64,000 bases of DNA from Maribacter algarum (ex Lu et al. 2025) (nom. illeg.) (GCA_947495915.1 CANMAW010000009.1:62001-126000), one strand, 5' to 3'; shown: positions 1 through 11,151, counted from the stretch's first letter. Made by a program: numbers and translations. Notes: generated from the sequence alone by a model not told the origin.

Positions 1-548
1 TGCAACAAATGGGTGGTATCGTTTCATTTGTATTCACCATGGCGGCATTGACGGGCGGTGCCCTTTTTTTACCTCCAATTTGGTCTTTATTTTCAAAATA
101 CCAAACTGGTAAGAGCCTCCTAACAATAACGATCATTACATTGGTTGTAAATTTCTTTTTTAAATTTGTTTCGCCTTATGTATTTGATTTTGAGTTAGAC
201 GGTCCTTCAGAACAGATTTTAGGAGTCTTTTTACCAGCTTCACTTTTAGCTTTGTTTGAAATTTATGCCCGAGTATACAATACGGATATTTCCCAGTATT
301 CGAGGTATTTGGAAATCGTTAAGAAGAAGGTATTGGCGGAGAAAGAAGACGATCAGGTTCAGGTTGAAGATAACAGTAAAGGTACTAAGGTCATCAGCTA
401 CGGGATAGCGGCAACCGGAATATTGATCGTTGTCATTTCGATTTTAGGAAAAGGACATCTCCTAATTATAGGTGGAATGGGAATCATTATACTACTACTT
501 GGGCTTTTCATTCTTCTTAAAAGTAGGAGGGGAATCAAATCGAACTAA
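1..548 (+). CDS. C-terminal fragment of a sodium:solute symporter (SSS) family transporter; ORF continues 5' of the window
   Basis: Reading frame is open upstream of the ATG at 9 (..QQMGGIVSFVFTMAALTGGALFLPPIWSLFSK..); multiple TM helices; SSS-like C-terminal pattern. Confidence 0.65.
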   Translation, partial: QQMGGIVSFVFTMAALTGGALFLPPIWSLFSKYQTGKSLLTITIITLVVNFFFKFVSPYVFDFELDGPSEQILGVFLPASLLALFEIYARVYNTDISQYSRYLEIVKKKVLAEKEDDQVQVEDNSKGTKVISYGIAATGILIVVISILGKGHLLIIGGMGIIILLLGLFILLKSRRGIKSN

Positions 549-967
549 AAAAGAACTTTTTTGGTATATAAGATGAAATTACTCTGCAGATTGCAATTAA
601 TTAAAATTTTGCATTGTTCATTTACCTTACCAAAAAAAATAAAAATCATGAAAAAGTTAAATGACTTAATATTTCATTTTCTATAACCAATGATCAAAGT
701 TGCTTAGAGTGTGGTATTTATGTTTGATAACAATTTATGAAGCAAAAAAATATAGAAATGATATGGGATGAGCAGTTCAAAGGTTCATGTATTATGAATT
801 TAGAATAAAGATCTTCAAGTAACTGTAAAATGGAAGTCCTTATTCAAAAGGCGCATAGAGCGAAAAGAAAGCATTTGGGTTAATAAAAGGTCATGAATCA
901 TTCATTTCATTTATGGGTTAGCATTGAATTAATTAATCCCTATTAAATTGAATTAAATATTTACACC

Positions 968-2212
968 ATGTCTAATAAAGAAGAAGAAAAATTAAAACCA
1001 AAGGCATTTCCATATACCATAACGGAAGAAACAAAGAACCGGAAGTTAAGTGCTGCTTTGAAACGTAGTTTTCGTAAATATTCTTCACCCTATCTATCAG
1101 AGAACGAATTGTATAGTCAATTCAAGTATACTAGGTTAAAGGGTTTTGAATACAATGGTCATGACGGAACAGTTTCTCGGCGTGACCCTTCCAAAATCAT
1201 TTTCGAGAATGGAAGGTATTACGTTTGGTATACTAAAAGGGATACATCCACTAGGCCAATAGGAGGTGTGTTTTCAAAGGGATATCAAAATGTTCCCCTT
1301 GAAAAAGAGTTTCAGTTGAACGACGATGTTCCTTCGGTAGATTGGGATTTGGCTGAAATTTGGTATGCCACCAGTAAGGATGGTTTTAACTGGGAGGAAA
1401 AAGGAACGGCCGTGGCAAGACCTTCGAAACCAATACCGGGTTGGAGGTCGGTCGCAACACCTGATATCTTGAAATATAAGGGTAAATTTTATTTGTATTA
1501 TCAAGCATTTATAGAAGCGCCGGGTACACGTGGAGATTACTGCTCAATTGGAGTTTCGCATGCGAACTCTCCCGATGGTCCTTGGATAAAGGCAGAAGAT
1601 GTCGCCATTGATACTGGCGCAAGTGGTGAATGGGATCAGTTCGCGGTGCAAGATCCAACACCTTTGGTTCATAATGGTCAAATATATTTGTATTATAAAG
1701 GTGCATTTAATCGGCCCAATACGGTTTGGGTGGCTGTTGGTCTAGCAATAGCGGACAACCCATTAGGCCCTTTTAAAAAACATATTTTAAACCCTGTTTT
1801 AAATTCTGGTCATGAGCTTTGTCTCTTCCCATTCAAGAAAGGAGTTGCTGCATTGAACATAACAGATGGAAATGAACATTTCACTATTCAATATGCTGAA
1901 GATTGGGTTAGTTTCGAACTTGCCGCTATTACAGAAATGATGCCTTTAGGAGGAAATGCATTTATACCTGACGCTTTCGAAGATAATGGAGACGGACGAG
2001 GAATAACTTGGGGACTTTGCTTTTTTAGAGTATCTGAAGCCGACGATTGCTCGTATTTGGCGCGTTTTGACTGTGATTTAAGTTTGAATATTCATGACCC
2101 CGAAATGAAGGAAAACCAAAACCCAATCGATGCAGAATATTACTTCAAACACGGATTAAGTGCTAATCAAATACAACGAATCGACGAAGAAAATAAAGAA
2201 CGAATAGGGTGA
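968..2212 (+). CDS. GH117-like (GH43-clan five-bladed propeller) glycoside hydrolase, candidate anhydro-galactosidase
   Basis: SRRDPSKIIFENGRYYVWYTKR, WYATSKDGFNWEEKG, PGWRSVATPDILKYKGKFYLYYQAF and DQFAVQDPTPLVHNGQIYLYYKG motifs typical of GH117 enzymes of marine Bacteroidota. Confidence 0.75.
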   Translation: MSNKEEEKLKPKAFPYTITEETKNRKLSAALKRSFRKYSSPYLSENELYSQFKYTRLKGFEYNGHDGTVSRRDPSKIIFENGRYYVWYTKRDTSTRPIGGVFSKGYQNVPLEKEFQLNDDVPSVDWDLAEIWYATSKDGFNWEEKGTAVARPSKPIPGWRSVATPDILKYKGKFYLYYQAFIEAPGTRGDYCSIGVSHANSPDGPWIKAEDVAIDTGASGEWDQFAVQDPTPLVHNGQIYLYYKGAFNRPNTVWVAVGLAIADNPLGPFKKHILNPVLNSGHELCLFPFKKGVAALNITDGNEHFTIQYAEDWVSFELAAITEMMPLGGNAFIPDAFEDNGDGRGITWGLCFFRVSEADDCSYLARFDCDLSLNIHDPEMKENQNPIDAEYYFKHGLSANQIQRIDEENKERIG

Positions 2213-2497
2213 TAAACTCAAGTGTTTTTTAATCAGATTAGTCCTTTTTATCTTGACATTACATAAACAATGGGTCTAAAAAAGAAATATTTATTTTAGG
2301 ATCGAGTTCGATAAGGTTTCTTTTAAATTGGTATTTCATATTGATGGCGTAAGCATCTGGGGTGGCATCTTTATAAAACTTCCATCAAAATCGTACCTGC
2401 AGCGATAGCCCATAACGCATGGTTGATTCAAATAAATCGATAAGACCTTGGCTAACCCCAATACTAGATTTGAAGTATTGGTTAAAAGAGCTAATCT
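2213..2497 (-). pseudogene. Possible degenerate coding remnant (outer-membrane beta-barrel C-terminus-like end, then another open stretch)
   Basis: Minus-strand frame reads FKSSIGVSQGLIDLFESTMRYGLSLQVRF*WKFYKDATPDAYAINMKYQFKRNLIELDPKINISFLDPLFM*, interrupted by one stop and without a start. Confidence 0.3.
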
Positions 2498-3610
2498 TTA
2501 CCTTTTCAATGCAAAATGTCCTTTCAACTGAAGGTTGTTTTCAAGAACAGCACTAAACCAATAATCAGAAGCGGGTAAGGGGCTACCGTTAGTTGTACCA
2601 TCCCAACCGCTAGAATTACTGTTAATTTGATGAACAAGTTTGCCGTATCGGTCATAAATAAAAATAGTAGAACTTGGTCTCAATCTTATCACCTGTTCTA
2701 GCATCCAAAAATCATTAATACCATCACCATTGGGCGTGAAAAATTTAGGATAATCACAACTAATTTGGCCTATGCATACTTTCGAATCTATATCAAGATA
2801 AAAGCTACTTTCTTTTGAGCATGAGCCAGCACCACTCAATATAAAGATTCGTTGGTCATTGGTTAGAATATCACCAGCACTAAGTTCAATGCCTTGCCCG
2901 CCACTTGCTGTATAGTATTTGCTTCTATTACTTAGCTTTGGTAGTTTAAATTCTTTGCACACCACTACATTTTCGAGTGTTTCGGCCTCAGTAACTTGAT
3001 TTAGTTTTAGTTCAAAAGAAGTTTCCTTAAAACATTCAAAGTTATCCGTTGCTCTAGCCCAAATTGTCATCTCATTTTTCATAGTATTAAGCAGTAAGGC
3101 CTGCACGTCAATATTACTTCCAGAATCATCATAATAAGTTACCGTCAGATTCTCTTGGCCCCCAATAAATTCCGTTTCTAGCTGATCAATGTCTATTACA
3201 TCACTAAGACTTTCATTGCTGGTAAAACAAACAGATATATCAGGTAGTGGGTTAATAAAAAAAGCACATTCAGCAGTTGTAGTAAAAGACAATTGCTCAC
3301 AGCCAACTGCAAATTCAGTGTTACTGAAAGGTATGATGACGATATAGATGGTGGTATTAGGAGGAAAATTGATTTGCTCTGTAAAATTGTCATTGTATAT
3401 TTTCTGTTCAAGGATGTCATTTTCAAAAGGAGAACTACCCATACTTACCTCATAACCTATAGCATCGGTAACTGCTGTCCATTGAATTGAAGTAAAAGCG
3501 GGTGAATTGAACGAGTTTTCAATAGGTGCAATCAGTTTAGGACAAGTCAATTGACCATATGAAAAGCATCCATAAAGTACCATCAAAAGACAAGAAAACC
3601 TAAAAAACAT
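2498..3610 (-). CDS. T9SS type B sorting-domain secreted protein
   Basis: Signal peptide; C-terminal YPKFFTPNGDGINDFWMLE...IFIYDRYGKLVHQI...GWDGTTNGSPLPASDYWF, classic gliding/type-B CTD. Confidence 0.9.
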   Translation of the reverse strand: MFFRFSCLLMVLYGCFSYGQLTCPKLIAPIENSFNSPAFTSIQWTAVTDAIGYEVSMGSSPFENDILEQKIYNDNFTEQINFPPNTTIYIVIIPFSNTEFAVGCEQLSFTTTAECAFFINPLPDISVCFTSNESLSDVIDIDQLETEFIGGQENLTVTYYDDSGSNIDVQALLLNTMKNEMTIWARATDNFECFKETSFELKLNQVTEAETLENVVVCKEFKLPKLSNRSKYYTASGGQGIELSAGDILTNDQRIFILSGAGSCSKESSFYLDIDSKVCIGQISCDYPKFFTPNGDGINDFWMLEQVIRLRPSSTIFIYDRYGKLVHQINSNSSGWDGTTNGSPLPASDYWFSAVLENNLQLKGHFALKR

Positions 3611-3710
3611 TTCTACAAATTCCTTCTATACAAGATACCAAAAAATACTGAATTTATTAATCGTTTGCGTATCTTTATATCTAGCTATTTAGACACCTTG
3701 ATTAGCACAA

Positions 3711-4871
3711 ATGAAAGTGAATTCAGTCTATGTGAAATTTTTCTTGCTCCTTGTTATTTTAATAGGGTGTAAAGAGGGCAATGAGGGTGCAATTTCCTCA
3801 AAAAAAGATATGTTAAAAGAAGAGCATAGTACTCCCAAAACTGTTGAGTTATTGGTAGGTACATTTACTAGTGAAGATAGTAAGGGAATTTATAAGTTAG
3901 ATTTTGATCAGAAAACGGGAGCCCTGAGCAATAAAGTCTTACTTGCGGAACGCAAAAACCCGGGTTACCTTTATATTTCACAGGATAGAAAAAAAGTATA
4001 TTCTTCAAATGGGGTTGCACCTGGCAGTATTTCAATCTATGAATTTACTGCAGATAGAAGTCAATTAAATTTAATCGACGAATTAGCAAGTAAGGGCGCT
4101 GGAGCTTGTTATATTGAACTTAACGATAAAGAGAGTTTGGTAGCAGCCGCTAATTATGGATCTGGTAGCATTGTAGTTTACAAACTGGAACCTTCGGGAG
4201 TGGTTGATAATGCGCCTATGTCCGTTCAACATCAAGGAAGTGGGCCACATCCAAATCAGAAATCACCTCATGCCCATTGCGTTAAATTTCACCCTACTGG
4301 CAAGTATTTATATGCCGTAGATTTAGGGGCAGACGAAATTATGTTCTATGAGATAAATGATTCTAATGAAATTGGCAACCTGCAAACGGCCCTCAAGACT
4401 GATCCTGGCGATGGGCCAAGACACATGGTATTTCACCCCAATAAAAATAGGGTATTCATTATTAACGAACTTTCAAGCACGGTTATTTCGGCCAACATCA
4501 ATGAACAAACAGGTACCCTTGATCGCATAGATAAGCGTTCAACATTGCCCGAGGAGTATACAGGGCCTAATGCTTGTGCCGATATTCACCTGAGTGCCGA
4601 TGGCCAATTTTTGTATGCTTCTAATCGAGGTCATAATAGCATTGCCATATTTTCGGTATCAGAAATAGGTGAACTAAAACTGCTTACCACTGAACCGGTT
4701 CATGGTGATTGGCCTAGAAATTTTATCTTATCGGCCGACGGAGAATTTCTTCTTGTAGCCAACGAACGATCAAATAATATTTCGATTTTTAAAGTCAATA
4801 CAGAAACGGGGCAATTGAATTATACCGGAAACCAAGTTGAAATATCACGGCCTGTTTGCCTAAAATTTTGA
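3711..4871 (+). CDS. Lactonase family (6-phosphogluconolactonase/YbhE-like) beta-propeller lipoprotein
   Basis: Lipobox LLVILIGC; GTFTSEDSKGIYKLDFDQKTG, SPHAHCVKFHPTGKYLYAVDLGAD, GDGPRHMVFHPN motifs. Confidence 0.85.
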   Translation: MKVNSVYVKFFLLLVILIGCKEGNEGAISSKKDMLKEEHSTPKTVELLVGTFTSEDSKGIYKLDFDQKTGALSNKVLLAERKNPGYLYISQDRKKVYSSNGVAPGSISIYEFTADRSQLNLIDELASKGAGACYIELNDKESLVAAANYGSGSIVVYKLEPSGVVDNAPMSVQHQGSGPHPNQKSPHAHCVKFHPTGKYLYAVDLGADEIMFYEINDSNEIGNLQTALKTDPGDGPRHMVFHPNKNRVFIINELSSTVISANINEQTGTLDRIDKRSTLPEEYTGPNACADIHLSADGQFLYASNRGHNSIAIFSVSEIGELKLLTTEPVHGDWPRNFILSADGEFLLVANERSNNISIFKVNTETGQLNYTGNQVEISRPVCLKF

Positions 4872-5166
4872 AAGCTACGATTTGCCTTAATTCTTTTGTC
4901 AATGATTGTTTTATCAATATAATTGAAATGCCCATATTATCTGTAATCGGCGCCCCAAAATGTTTGACAATATAAGTTGTAACCTTCTTCTATGATTTCG
5001 GCATCTTTGACTAAAATTAATCATTCTTTTAAAGAATTAAATGTAAAAGTGTTAACTACAACCGTCAATATTAGATCACATTTTTATTTGCTTATTTTCG
5101 GTTGAAAATACTATGAAAAAAATATGGATTTCCTGTTTTTAGCCACATTTTATATTGTTGAAAGGT

Positions 5167-6738
5167 TTAATCAAGATGCGCATCCGCTTCACCTCCTATA
5201 TTATTTTCAGAGTATCCTTCAAGGGTGATTTTATAGGCATGAGCGTAATCTGTTGGTAAGTTTTCTGGGCTGGTTATTATTAGTCCTGATTCATTTCGTT
5301 CCCATTGAATTTTTTCATCGCTACCCAACATTTCAATTCGTTCTATTTTTGAATTCAATACTCCTATTTGTGTACTAAATGATTTGATAATTGTTTGATT
5401 TTCTGGTTTATCCATTACAATAGCATAAATCACATTATCTGATTTTTTAGTGAATCTAATATCGGTGTTTTTGTATTCTATCTTAATCTTTTCAATTTTA
5501 TGACCACCTTCAGGTAAGCGGGTAGGTCCTTCCCCAAAAATAGTATAGGGTCTTGTTCCGTAAATAGCCTCTCCATTTACCGCTAACCAACTGCCCATTT
5601 TTGTTAAAAGGTCAACCATAACTAGGGGTATAGAACCATCAGGGTTTGGTGGAACATTTAATAACATATTTCCATTTTTAGCCACAATGTCTATTAAAAT
5701 ATCTATGAGTTCATTCGGAGTTTTAAATTTTGCGTTGGGTCTATAAAACCATGCACCAGGGGAGGTGTCAGTTAACCAATAGTCGGTCTTTGGTTGGTTA
5801 GGACGACCTCGTTCATAGTCTTTTATTGCCGTATTATTTGGAAAAGTACTTTCTTTATAACATACCACAACATCTTTATTCCATTCTGTGCCTTTATTAT
5901 AATAATAGGCTAAAAATTTGGTACGTGATTCTTCGGTCATATTCTCTAGCCACCAATCGAACCAAATTAGGTCAGGTTGGTAAACATCTATATACTCTTT
6001 AAGTTTTGCCCACCAAGCTTCATAAAAATCGTCATCAGGAGTTTCAGAGTTTAATTCATGAGGGTTGGTGTATAAATCATAGTCTTCTGGTGAAACTCCA
6101 CCATAGGCATGTGCGGTCGCAAAATATTGCCACGTGAAGGCATGATGAAAAGATCCCATAAATTTCATACCTCTCGCTTCAATTTCTTTTTTCAACGCTG
6201 CAGAGGGGTCAATTCCGCCGTAATTCATTGAGTTCCATCGTGTAGATTTAGCGTCCCACATGGCAAAATTGTCATGATGCATTGCAACCGGCCCGGCAAA
6301 TTTAGCTCCTGACAAAGCGAATAAATTTGCCCATTCTTTAGCATTAAACGCCGAAGGATCAAACTGTTCTATAATATATTTGTAACCATATTTTTTTGGA
6401 TTACCGTATTTTTTTCTATGATGTAAATAGTTGTTACTAGGTTTGGTTGTTTTGTTTTTATCAAGTTTTCCATTATCATACATTTTCATACCGTGCCAAC
6501 CTTGATAGAATTTATCTGGGTCTGCACCAACAAAGGCAGACGAAACAGGCCCCCAATGGGCATAAATGCCAAATTTTGCATCTTGAAACCAGTCGGGGGC
6601 TTGATTTACCGTACTTAGTGATTCCCAATCTTCAGTATAGGGCTTTTCTTCATATTGACCTATTGCTAAATGAGCACTATGCATACAAATTAAAAGTGTT
6701 ATTAGCATTAGGGTTTTATTCAACTTCATCATATTCAT
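5167..6738 (-). CDS. Alpha-L-fucosidase, GH29
   Basis: Signal peptide; WFQDAKFGIYAHWGPVS, YQPDLIWFDWW, GNMLLNVPPNPDGSIP motifs. Confidence 0.92.
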   Translation of the reverse strand: MNMMKLNKTLMLITLLICMHSAHLAIGQYEEKPYTEDWESLSTVNQAPDWFQDAKFGIYAHWGPVSSAFVGADPDKFYQGWHGMKMYDNGKLDKNKTTKPSNNYLHHRKKYGNPKKYGYKYIIEQFDPSAFNAKEWANLFALSGAKFAGPVAMHHDNFAMWDAKSTRWNSMNYGGIDPSAALKKEIEARGMKFMGSFHHAFTWQYFATAHAYGGVSPEDYDLYTNPHELNSETPDDDFYEAWWAKLKEYIDVYQPDLIWFDWWLENMTEESRTKFLAYYYNKGTEWNKDVVVCYKESTFPNNTAIKDYERGRPNQPKTDYWLTDTSPGAWFYRPNAKFKTPNELIDILIDIVAKNGNMLLNVPPNPDGSIPLVMVDLLTKMGSWLAVNGEAIYGTRPYTIFGEGPTRLPEGGHKIEKIKIEYKNTDIRFTKKSDNVIYAIVMDKPENQTIIKSFSTQIGVLNSKIERIEMLGSDEKIQWERNESGLIITSPENLPTDYAHAYKITLEGYSENNIGGEADAHLD

Positions 6739-7079
6739 TTTTATGTTCTATTGATAAATTAAAAGGAGATTTATATAGGCTCAAAACTACGTATTAGGCA
6801 TATCTTTTTGATCAACATATGATTTAAAATAGAGCATGAATGTTCTATTGTGACTTAGATAAATCATAAAGAAAAAGGCATTGTTTTGTTTTGTGATGAA
6901 ACGCTATCTAAACTAATACGCTGTCATTTTTTCACTTTAAAATGAGACTATATTCTATCAAATTTACTTGATGGTTGGCTTTAGTAAATCATTTAGGTCA
7001 GTAAAGGAATTTGGGCTGTTTTTTTCTTAGCCATATTAAATTTATATTTAACCAAACTATTGAAGCGAAAAGCGTACTT

Positions 7080-7622
7080 ATGAATCAACAAGCCTTAAAA
7101 GATTTAAAGTCTGATGATCGGTTGAAATTAAAGCAACTTTATAACCAGTATAGAGGTGAATTTCTTGGTTTTGGTAGACGATATAGGCTTGATCAAGAAG
7201 ATTTATTAGATGTTTATCAAGAAGCTTTTTTAGCTTTGCGAAAACGGGCCGTCGAAGGCAAATTGGAATCGATTGATAGTAGTTTAAAAACTTATCTTTT
7301 TGGTATAGGAAAGTATAAAATTTATGATCTTTTAAAGGCTAAAAAAAGAGAGGTTTCTTATGAAAGTGAGATGCATGTAGTTGGTCATGAGATTCAAGAA
7401 ATTGAATTAGATAAAGAACCCTTGCTGACAGAAAAACAGATAATACTTAGGAAATTTCTTAATGAATTGGGAGAAAAATGCCGCCAAGTGTTAACCATGT
7501 TCTATTATCGAGGACTAAGTATTAAAGAAATAACAGAATTAGCCGGTTATGGTAATGAGAACGTTGCGAAGGCCCAAAAATCTCGATGCTTAAAAAGTTT
7601 AAGAGAGCTATGTAATGTATAA
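7080..7622 (+). CDS. Sigma-70 family (ECF-like) RNA polymerase sigma factor
   Basis: Region 2-like FLGFGRRYRLDQEDLLDVYQEAFLALRK; region 4-like LGEKCRQVLTMFYYRGLSIKEITELAGYGNENVAKAQKSRCLKSLRE; start chosen at MNQQALKDL. Confidence 0.88.
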   Translation: MNQQALKDLKSDDRLKLKQLYNQYRGEFLGFGRRYRLDQEDLLDVYQEAFLALRKRAVEGKLESIDSSLKTYLFGIGKYKIYDLLKAKKREVSYESEMHVVGHEIQEIELDKEPLLTEKQIILRKFLNELGEKCRQVLTMFYYRGLSIKEITELAGYGNENVAKAQKSRCLKSLRELCNV

Positions 7623-8364
7623 TCCTATGGATAAAGATAAATTGCTAGAAAAGTACCTCCAAAATAAATTAACTGCCAATGAACGTAAGCAGTTTGAAGT
7701 GTTAATTGAATCTGACCCAACTTTAAAAAAGGAGGTTGAATTTGAACTGGATGTTAAACGCGCGGTCATAGCAAATGAAGACGAAAGTTTTCGGAATTTG
7801 TTGGCTGAATTTGAATCAGAGGCTGATTCTATTGAAAATGTCTTGACTGAAAAAAAAGAAACTTCCCGATTTCCTACAAAATGGTTGATCGCCGCTTCAA
7901 TTGTTCTCATCGCTTCGCTAACCATTTTGCAATTTAATCAATCGAGCGATCCACAAGAATTGTTTGCTCAGAATTTCGAGCCTTATACAAATGTAACACA
8001 TCCTATTACACGTGGTGAGTCAAGCAATACAGCAAAGACGATGGCCTTTATAGCGTACGAAAGTGAAAATTATGCAGAGGCTATTACCCTGTTTGATGAG
8101 CTTTATGCGGTTGATCAAGAACCCTACTATTTATTTTACAAAGCAAATGCATTAATTCAATTAGAGAGAGCTTCAGAAGCAATTCCGTTACTAAAACAAC
8201 ACTTGCAACTTGATGATGACCTCACTACAAATTCGAATTGGTATTTGGCAATGGCCTATCTAAGTTTGCAAGACACTGAAAACGCTAAGTTGGCTTTAGA
8301 AAAGGTGGTAGCTGCAAACGCTTATGGTGCGGAAAAAGCTAAGAAACTGCTTACCGAGCTTTAA
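7615..8364 (+). CDS. Anti-sigma-like single-TM protein with extracytoplasmic TPR repeats
   Basis: Overlaps sigma stop (translational coupling); N-terminal LLEKYLQNKLTANERKQFEVLIESDP domain typical of anti-sigma/FecR-like proteins, one TM (WLIAASIVLIASLTIL), TPR repeats. Confidence 0.75.
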   Translation: MYNPMDKDKLLEKYLQNKLTANERKQFEVLIESDPTLKKEVEFELDVKRAVIANEDESFRNLLAEFESEADSIENVLTEKKETSRFPTKWLIAASIVLIASLTILQFNQSSDPQELFAQNFEPYTNVTHPITRGESSNTAKTMAFIAYESENYAEAITLFDELYAVDQEPYYLFYKANALIQLERASEAIPLLKQHLQLDDDLTTNSNWYLAMAYLSLQDTENAKLALEKVVAANAYGAEKAKKLLTEL

Positions 8365-11101
8365 GTTTTTTAAATAGAAAAACGAATAGGGCAATTAATA
8401 GAATACCGCATCCGATAGTATATATTACGGTAGAATTTGAAGCGCTTGAAATAGGCGCATTGTCGCCCAAAACAATAAAGCCAGCCCAATAAAAAGGATG
8501 TTTAAGAACTTCCACATCTGTATTTTCTAGATATTGGAGCTTAGCATTTTGCATTGCTTTTGATTTGCTAAAACCTTTATCTAGATTTTGATAAAAATTA
8601 ACTATAATATTATTTCCGGCGCCATCTACAATTGGCCATAAACTGGAAACGACACTCTTTGATCCGGAATAAAAGAAACCTGTAGCTAAACTCATTATTC
8701 CTTCACCACGTTTTAATTCTCCTGATGAGGTGTTACATGCACTCAAAACTACCATGTCAGCGCTATTTTTAGTACCGTAAATTTCCTTTAAGTACATTTT
8801 AGAATCTTTGAAGGCAACCCAAGGGTTATCGTTAGTGCCAATATCTGCGTGGGTGGCAAGATGTATAATTTTCGCATCGCCAATATTGTTTATGAAATTG
8901 GTTTTAGTAGCCTCATTATTGAGTAAGGTGGTTCCGGTAAAATACGTTGAAATTCCTCGCACTTCTTTTTCACTAAAATGTAACTTTGGTAATGTAGAGC
9001 TGTTAAAAGTGATGGGTGCTATGGCTACAAATTCTTGAGTTGCTTCTTTTTGTTGGCGATTGTGATCTAAAAGCGTAGCGGAATAGGCATAACTGATTTC
9101 AACTTCTTGAAAGAGGTATTTTAAATCCGTTTTATTAATAACGAAGGTCTCAAAGGGAATACGCTGTAAAGTGTAATCGGGTATTATGGTGACCTTTTTG
9201 TTCTTAATTTTTTGCTGTATGTTTTTAGGTATTAAATTTTGAAAGACCTCATAAGATAGCGTTTTGAAGGCATGCATATCAGAGGTGTGATTCGATAGCA
9301 TTTCAATCAATTGCACAATGCTTTCATTTAGTGCATCTACCTGGTGTAGCTGAAATAAAGAAGTACCATCGGTGTCAATGTATAGCCCGTATCCTTGAGC
9401 TTCGTTTAAAGCATAATACACCATGGCATTCTCTGATTTTAGATGGTTATTCACAAGATTTTCGAGTGAAATCGTCGCTATATTGTCTTTGAATTTTGCA
9501 TAATTCGGATAGGAGTTTTCAAGAGAATCAACGAATTGTCTATAGCGATACTTAGTCTTAAAAACCGTGTCTTTTAAGCTTGAAGAAATACTTGTTTTGT
9601 CATTATCAGAGTCCATTTCTTGTAAGAGTCTATTTTCTGATAAATGAATGGCTTTTTTTAATTGAAACTCCCTAGCTGCAATAGTGTTCGGTATTCCCCC
9701 CACTTCTTTGGCATCTTCATGAGTTAAATTTTCCAACAACAGCATAGCTTTATTACGCTCCATGAAATAGTATGCTTCGTCTGGTTTTTTTAATAAGAAA
9801 CACGTTTCAATAGCACTCATATACAGAAGAGCACTTTGTTCTCTCCAATACAGTTTTGATTGATATTCATTACTTTCTCCTTTTATAAAATCAATAAGTA
9901 AATCTGCTTTTTTAAAAGTGTCTAAGGCATGATTTAAATATTGAGTTTTATTATCATGCTTATAGTATTTTAACCAGCCATTGGCTAAGGTGGTTAAATG
10001 GTTTAATAAGGATAGTTTGTCAGTCGTAATTTCAATAGTATTGTTATTAGGTAATTCGCTGATGCCATTCGTATTTGTTGTATTTAAGGTTACCAATTGT
10101 ATTGATTGTTTATAATAGTCGATACCTTTTGCAAAATCATTTTGTGCAATAAATACATCGCCTAAATTCTCTAGAGGAGAACTGTATCTGTTATTTAAGC
10201 CTATTGCTTTCTGCAAAAACGCTGTGCTTTTATCGTAGTCGCCTAGTTTCATATAGCAAACACCGATGCTATTATTTATTTTGGCTAAATTCTCGTCAGA
10301 GAAGTATTCCGGATTTAAAAGTAATTGCTTTTGATAGGTTAATGCTTTTTCAAAATCGCCCAATTCAATCCATAAATTGCCATAAATCTGTAATATTTGG
10401 GCATGACTAAAAGGATCTTCTAAATTATTTTTTGCGATAATGGCTTCTGCTATCTTCAAATGGTGAAAAATTTGATCAGCATTTTGAATGTAACCCATTG
10501 TAGCGTGTAAGTCAGCTAAATTAATATGTATCTCTAGCCGAAAATAGTCGTAGTCAGGGTCTTTTTTGTAGTATTCAATACAATTTTCAAACCGCTGAAC
10601 TGCTTTTCTAAAGTCTCCAATTTGCCAGTATAGTTTTGCAATTTCCCTATTTGCTAATTGCGTTTTTGAATCAGGCTCACCCAAACTAATGAGTTTTCCG
10701 TAGGATGCAATTGCCCCAAAAACGTCGTCGTTGAAATTTTGAAACACCCCTAAATTGTATAGCGACTTCTTGATTGATTTAATATCTACAGAGTCTAATT
10801 GCTCTTTTCTATCAATCGCTTCTTCGGTAAACCGAATTGCCTGTACAAGGTCATTGCTATTAGATTTATCACTTGTTCTCCAATTTTTAAAAAACCATTT
10901 ACTGCCTAAATCATGATGATAATCTGCTGTAATTCTAAGGTTTTTATTTTGTGGTAGGGTCCTAATAAAGGAATCAATTTTTATGTTCTTAGCGCTGCTA
11001 CTGATATCTTGATCTAAAATCAGTTGCAAATCATTTGTTTGTGTGAAACCTGAAATACAGGTTAGCAACAATAAAACAGAAGTTAGGACCCTTAATTCCA
11101 T
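8351..11101 (-). CDS. TPR-CHAT domain protein (caspase-like peptidase fold), exported, C-terminal TM anchor
   Basis: Signal peptide; many TPRs; CHAT His/Cys motifs AKIIHLATHADIG and DMVVLSACNTSSGELKRGEGIMSLATGFFYSGSKSVVSSLWPI; C-terminal TM. Confidence 0.92.
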   Translation of the reverse strand: MELRVLTSVLLLLTCISGFTQTNDLQLILDQDISSSAKNIKIDSFIRTLPQNKNLRITADYHHDLGSKWFFKNWRTSDKSNSNDLVQAIRFTEEAIDRKEQLDSVDIKSIKKSLYNLGVFQNFNDDVFGAIASYGKLISLGEPDSKTQLANREIAKLYWQIGDFRKAVQRFENCIEYYKKDPDYDYFRLEIHINLADLHATMGYIQNADQIFHHLKIAEAIIAKNNLEDPFSHAQILQIYGNLWIELGDFEKALTYQKQLLLNPEYFSDENLAKINNSIGVCYMKLGDYDKSTAFLQKAIGLNNRYSSPLENLGDVFIAQNDFAKGIDYYKQSIQLVTLNTTNTNGISELPNNNTIEITTDKLSLLNHLTTLANGWLKYYKHDNKTQYLNHALDTFKKADLLIDFIKGESNEYQSKLYWREQSALLYMSAIETCFLLKKPDEAYYFMERNKAMLLLENLTHEDAKEVGGIPNTIAAREFQLKKAIHLSENRLLQEMDSDNDKTSISSSLKDTVFKTKYRYRQFVDSLENSYPNYAKFKDNIATISLENLVNNHLKSENAMVYYALNEAQGYGLYIDTDGTSLFQLHQVDALNESIVQLIEMLSNHTSDMHAFKTLSYEVFQNLIPKNIQQKIKNKKVTIIPDYTLQRIPFETFVINKTDLKYLFQEVEISYAYSATLLDHNRQQKEATQEFVAIAPITFNSSTLPKLHFSEKEVRGISTYFTGTTLLNNEATKTNFINNIGDAKIIHLATHADIGTNDNPWVAFKDSKMYLKEIYGTKNSADMVVLSACNTSSGELKRGEGIMSLATGFFYSGSKSVVSSLWPIVDGAGNNIIVNFYQNLDKGFSKSKAMQNAKLQYLENTDVEVLKHPFYWAGFIVLGDNAPISSASNSTVIYTIGCGILLIALFVFLFKKLKAR

Positions 11102-11151
11102 CTTTAATCGATCAATTTTATATTTAATGGGAGTTACAATTTGACCATATG

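Noticed and set aside
1274-1706. Minus-strand ORFs 1274-1504 and 1509-1706
   Set aside because: Antisense to the strong GH117-like gene, no coding-like composition or domain.
5783-7505. GTTAACC words at about 5790 and 7490
   Set aside because: Inside GH29 and sigma factor coding sequence, lacking the ATG...T flank and the GATTAAA box at 16 nt; treated as chance.
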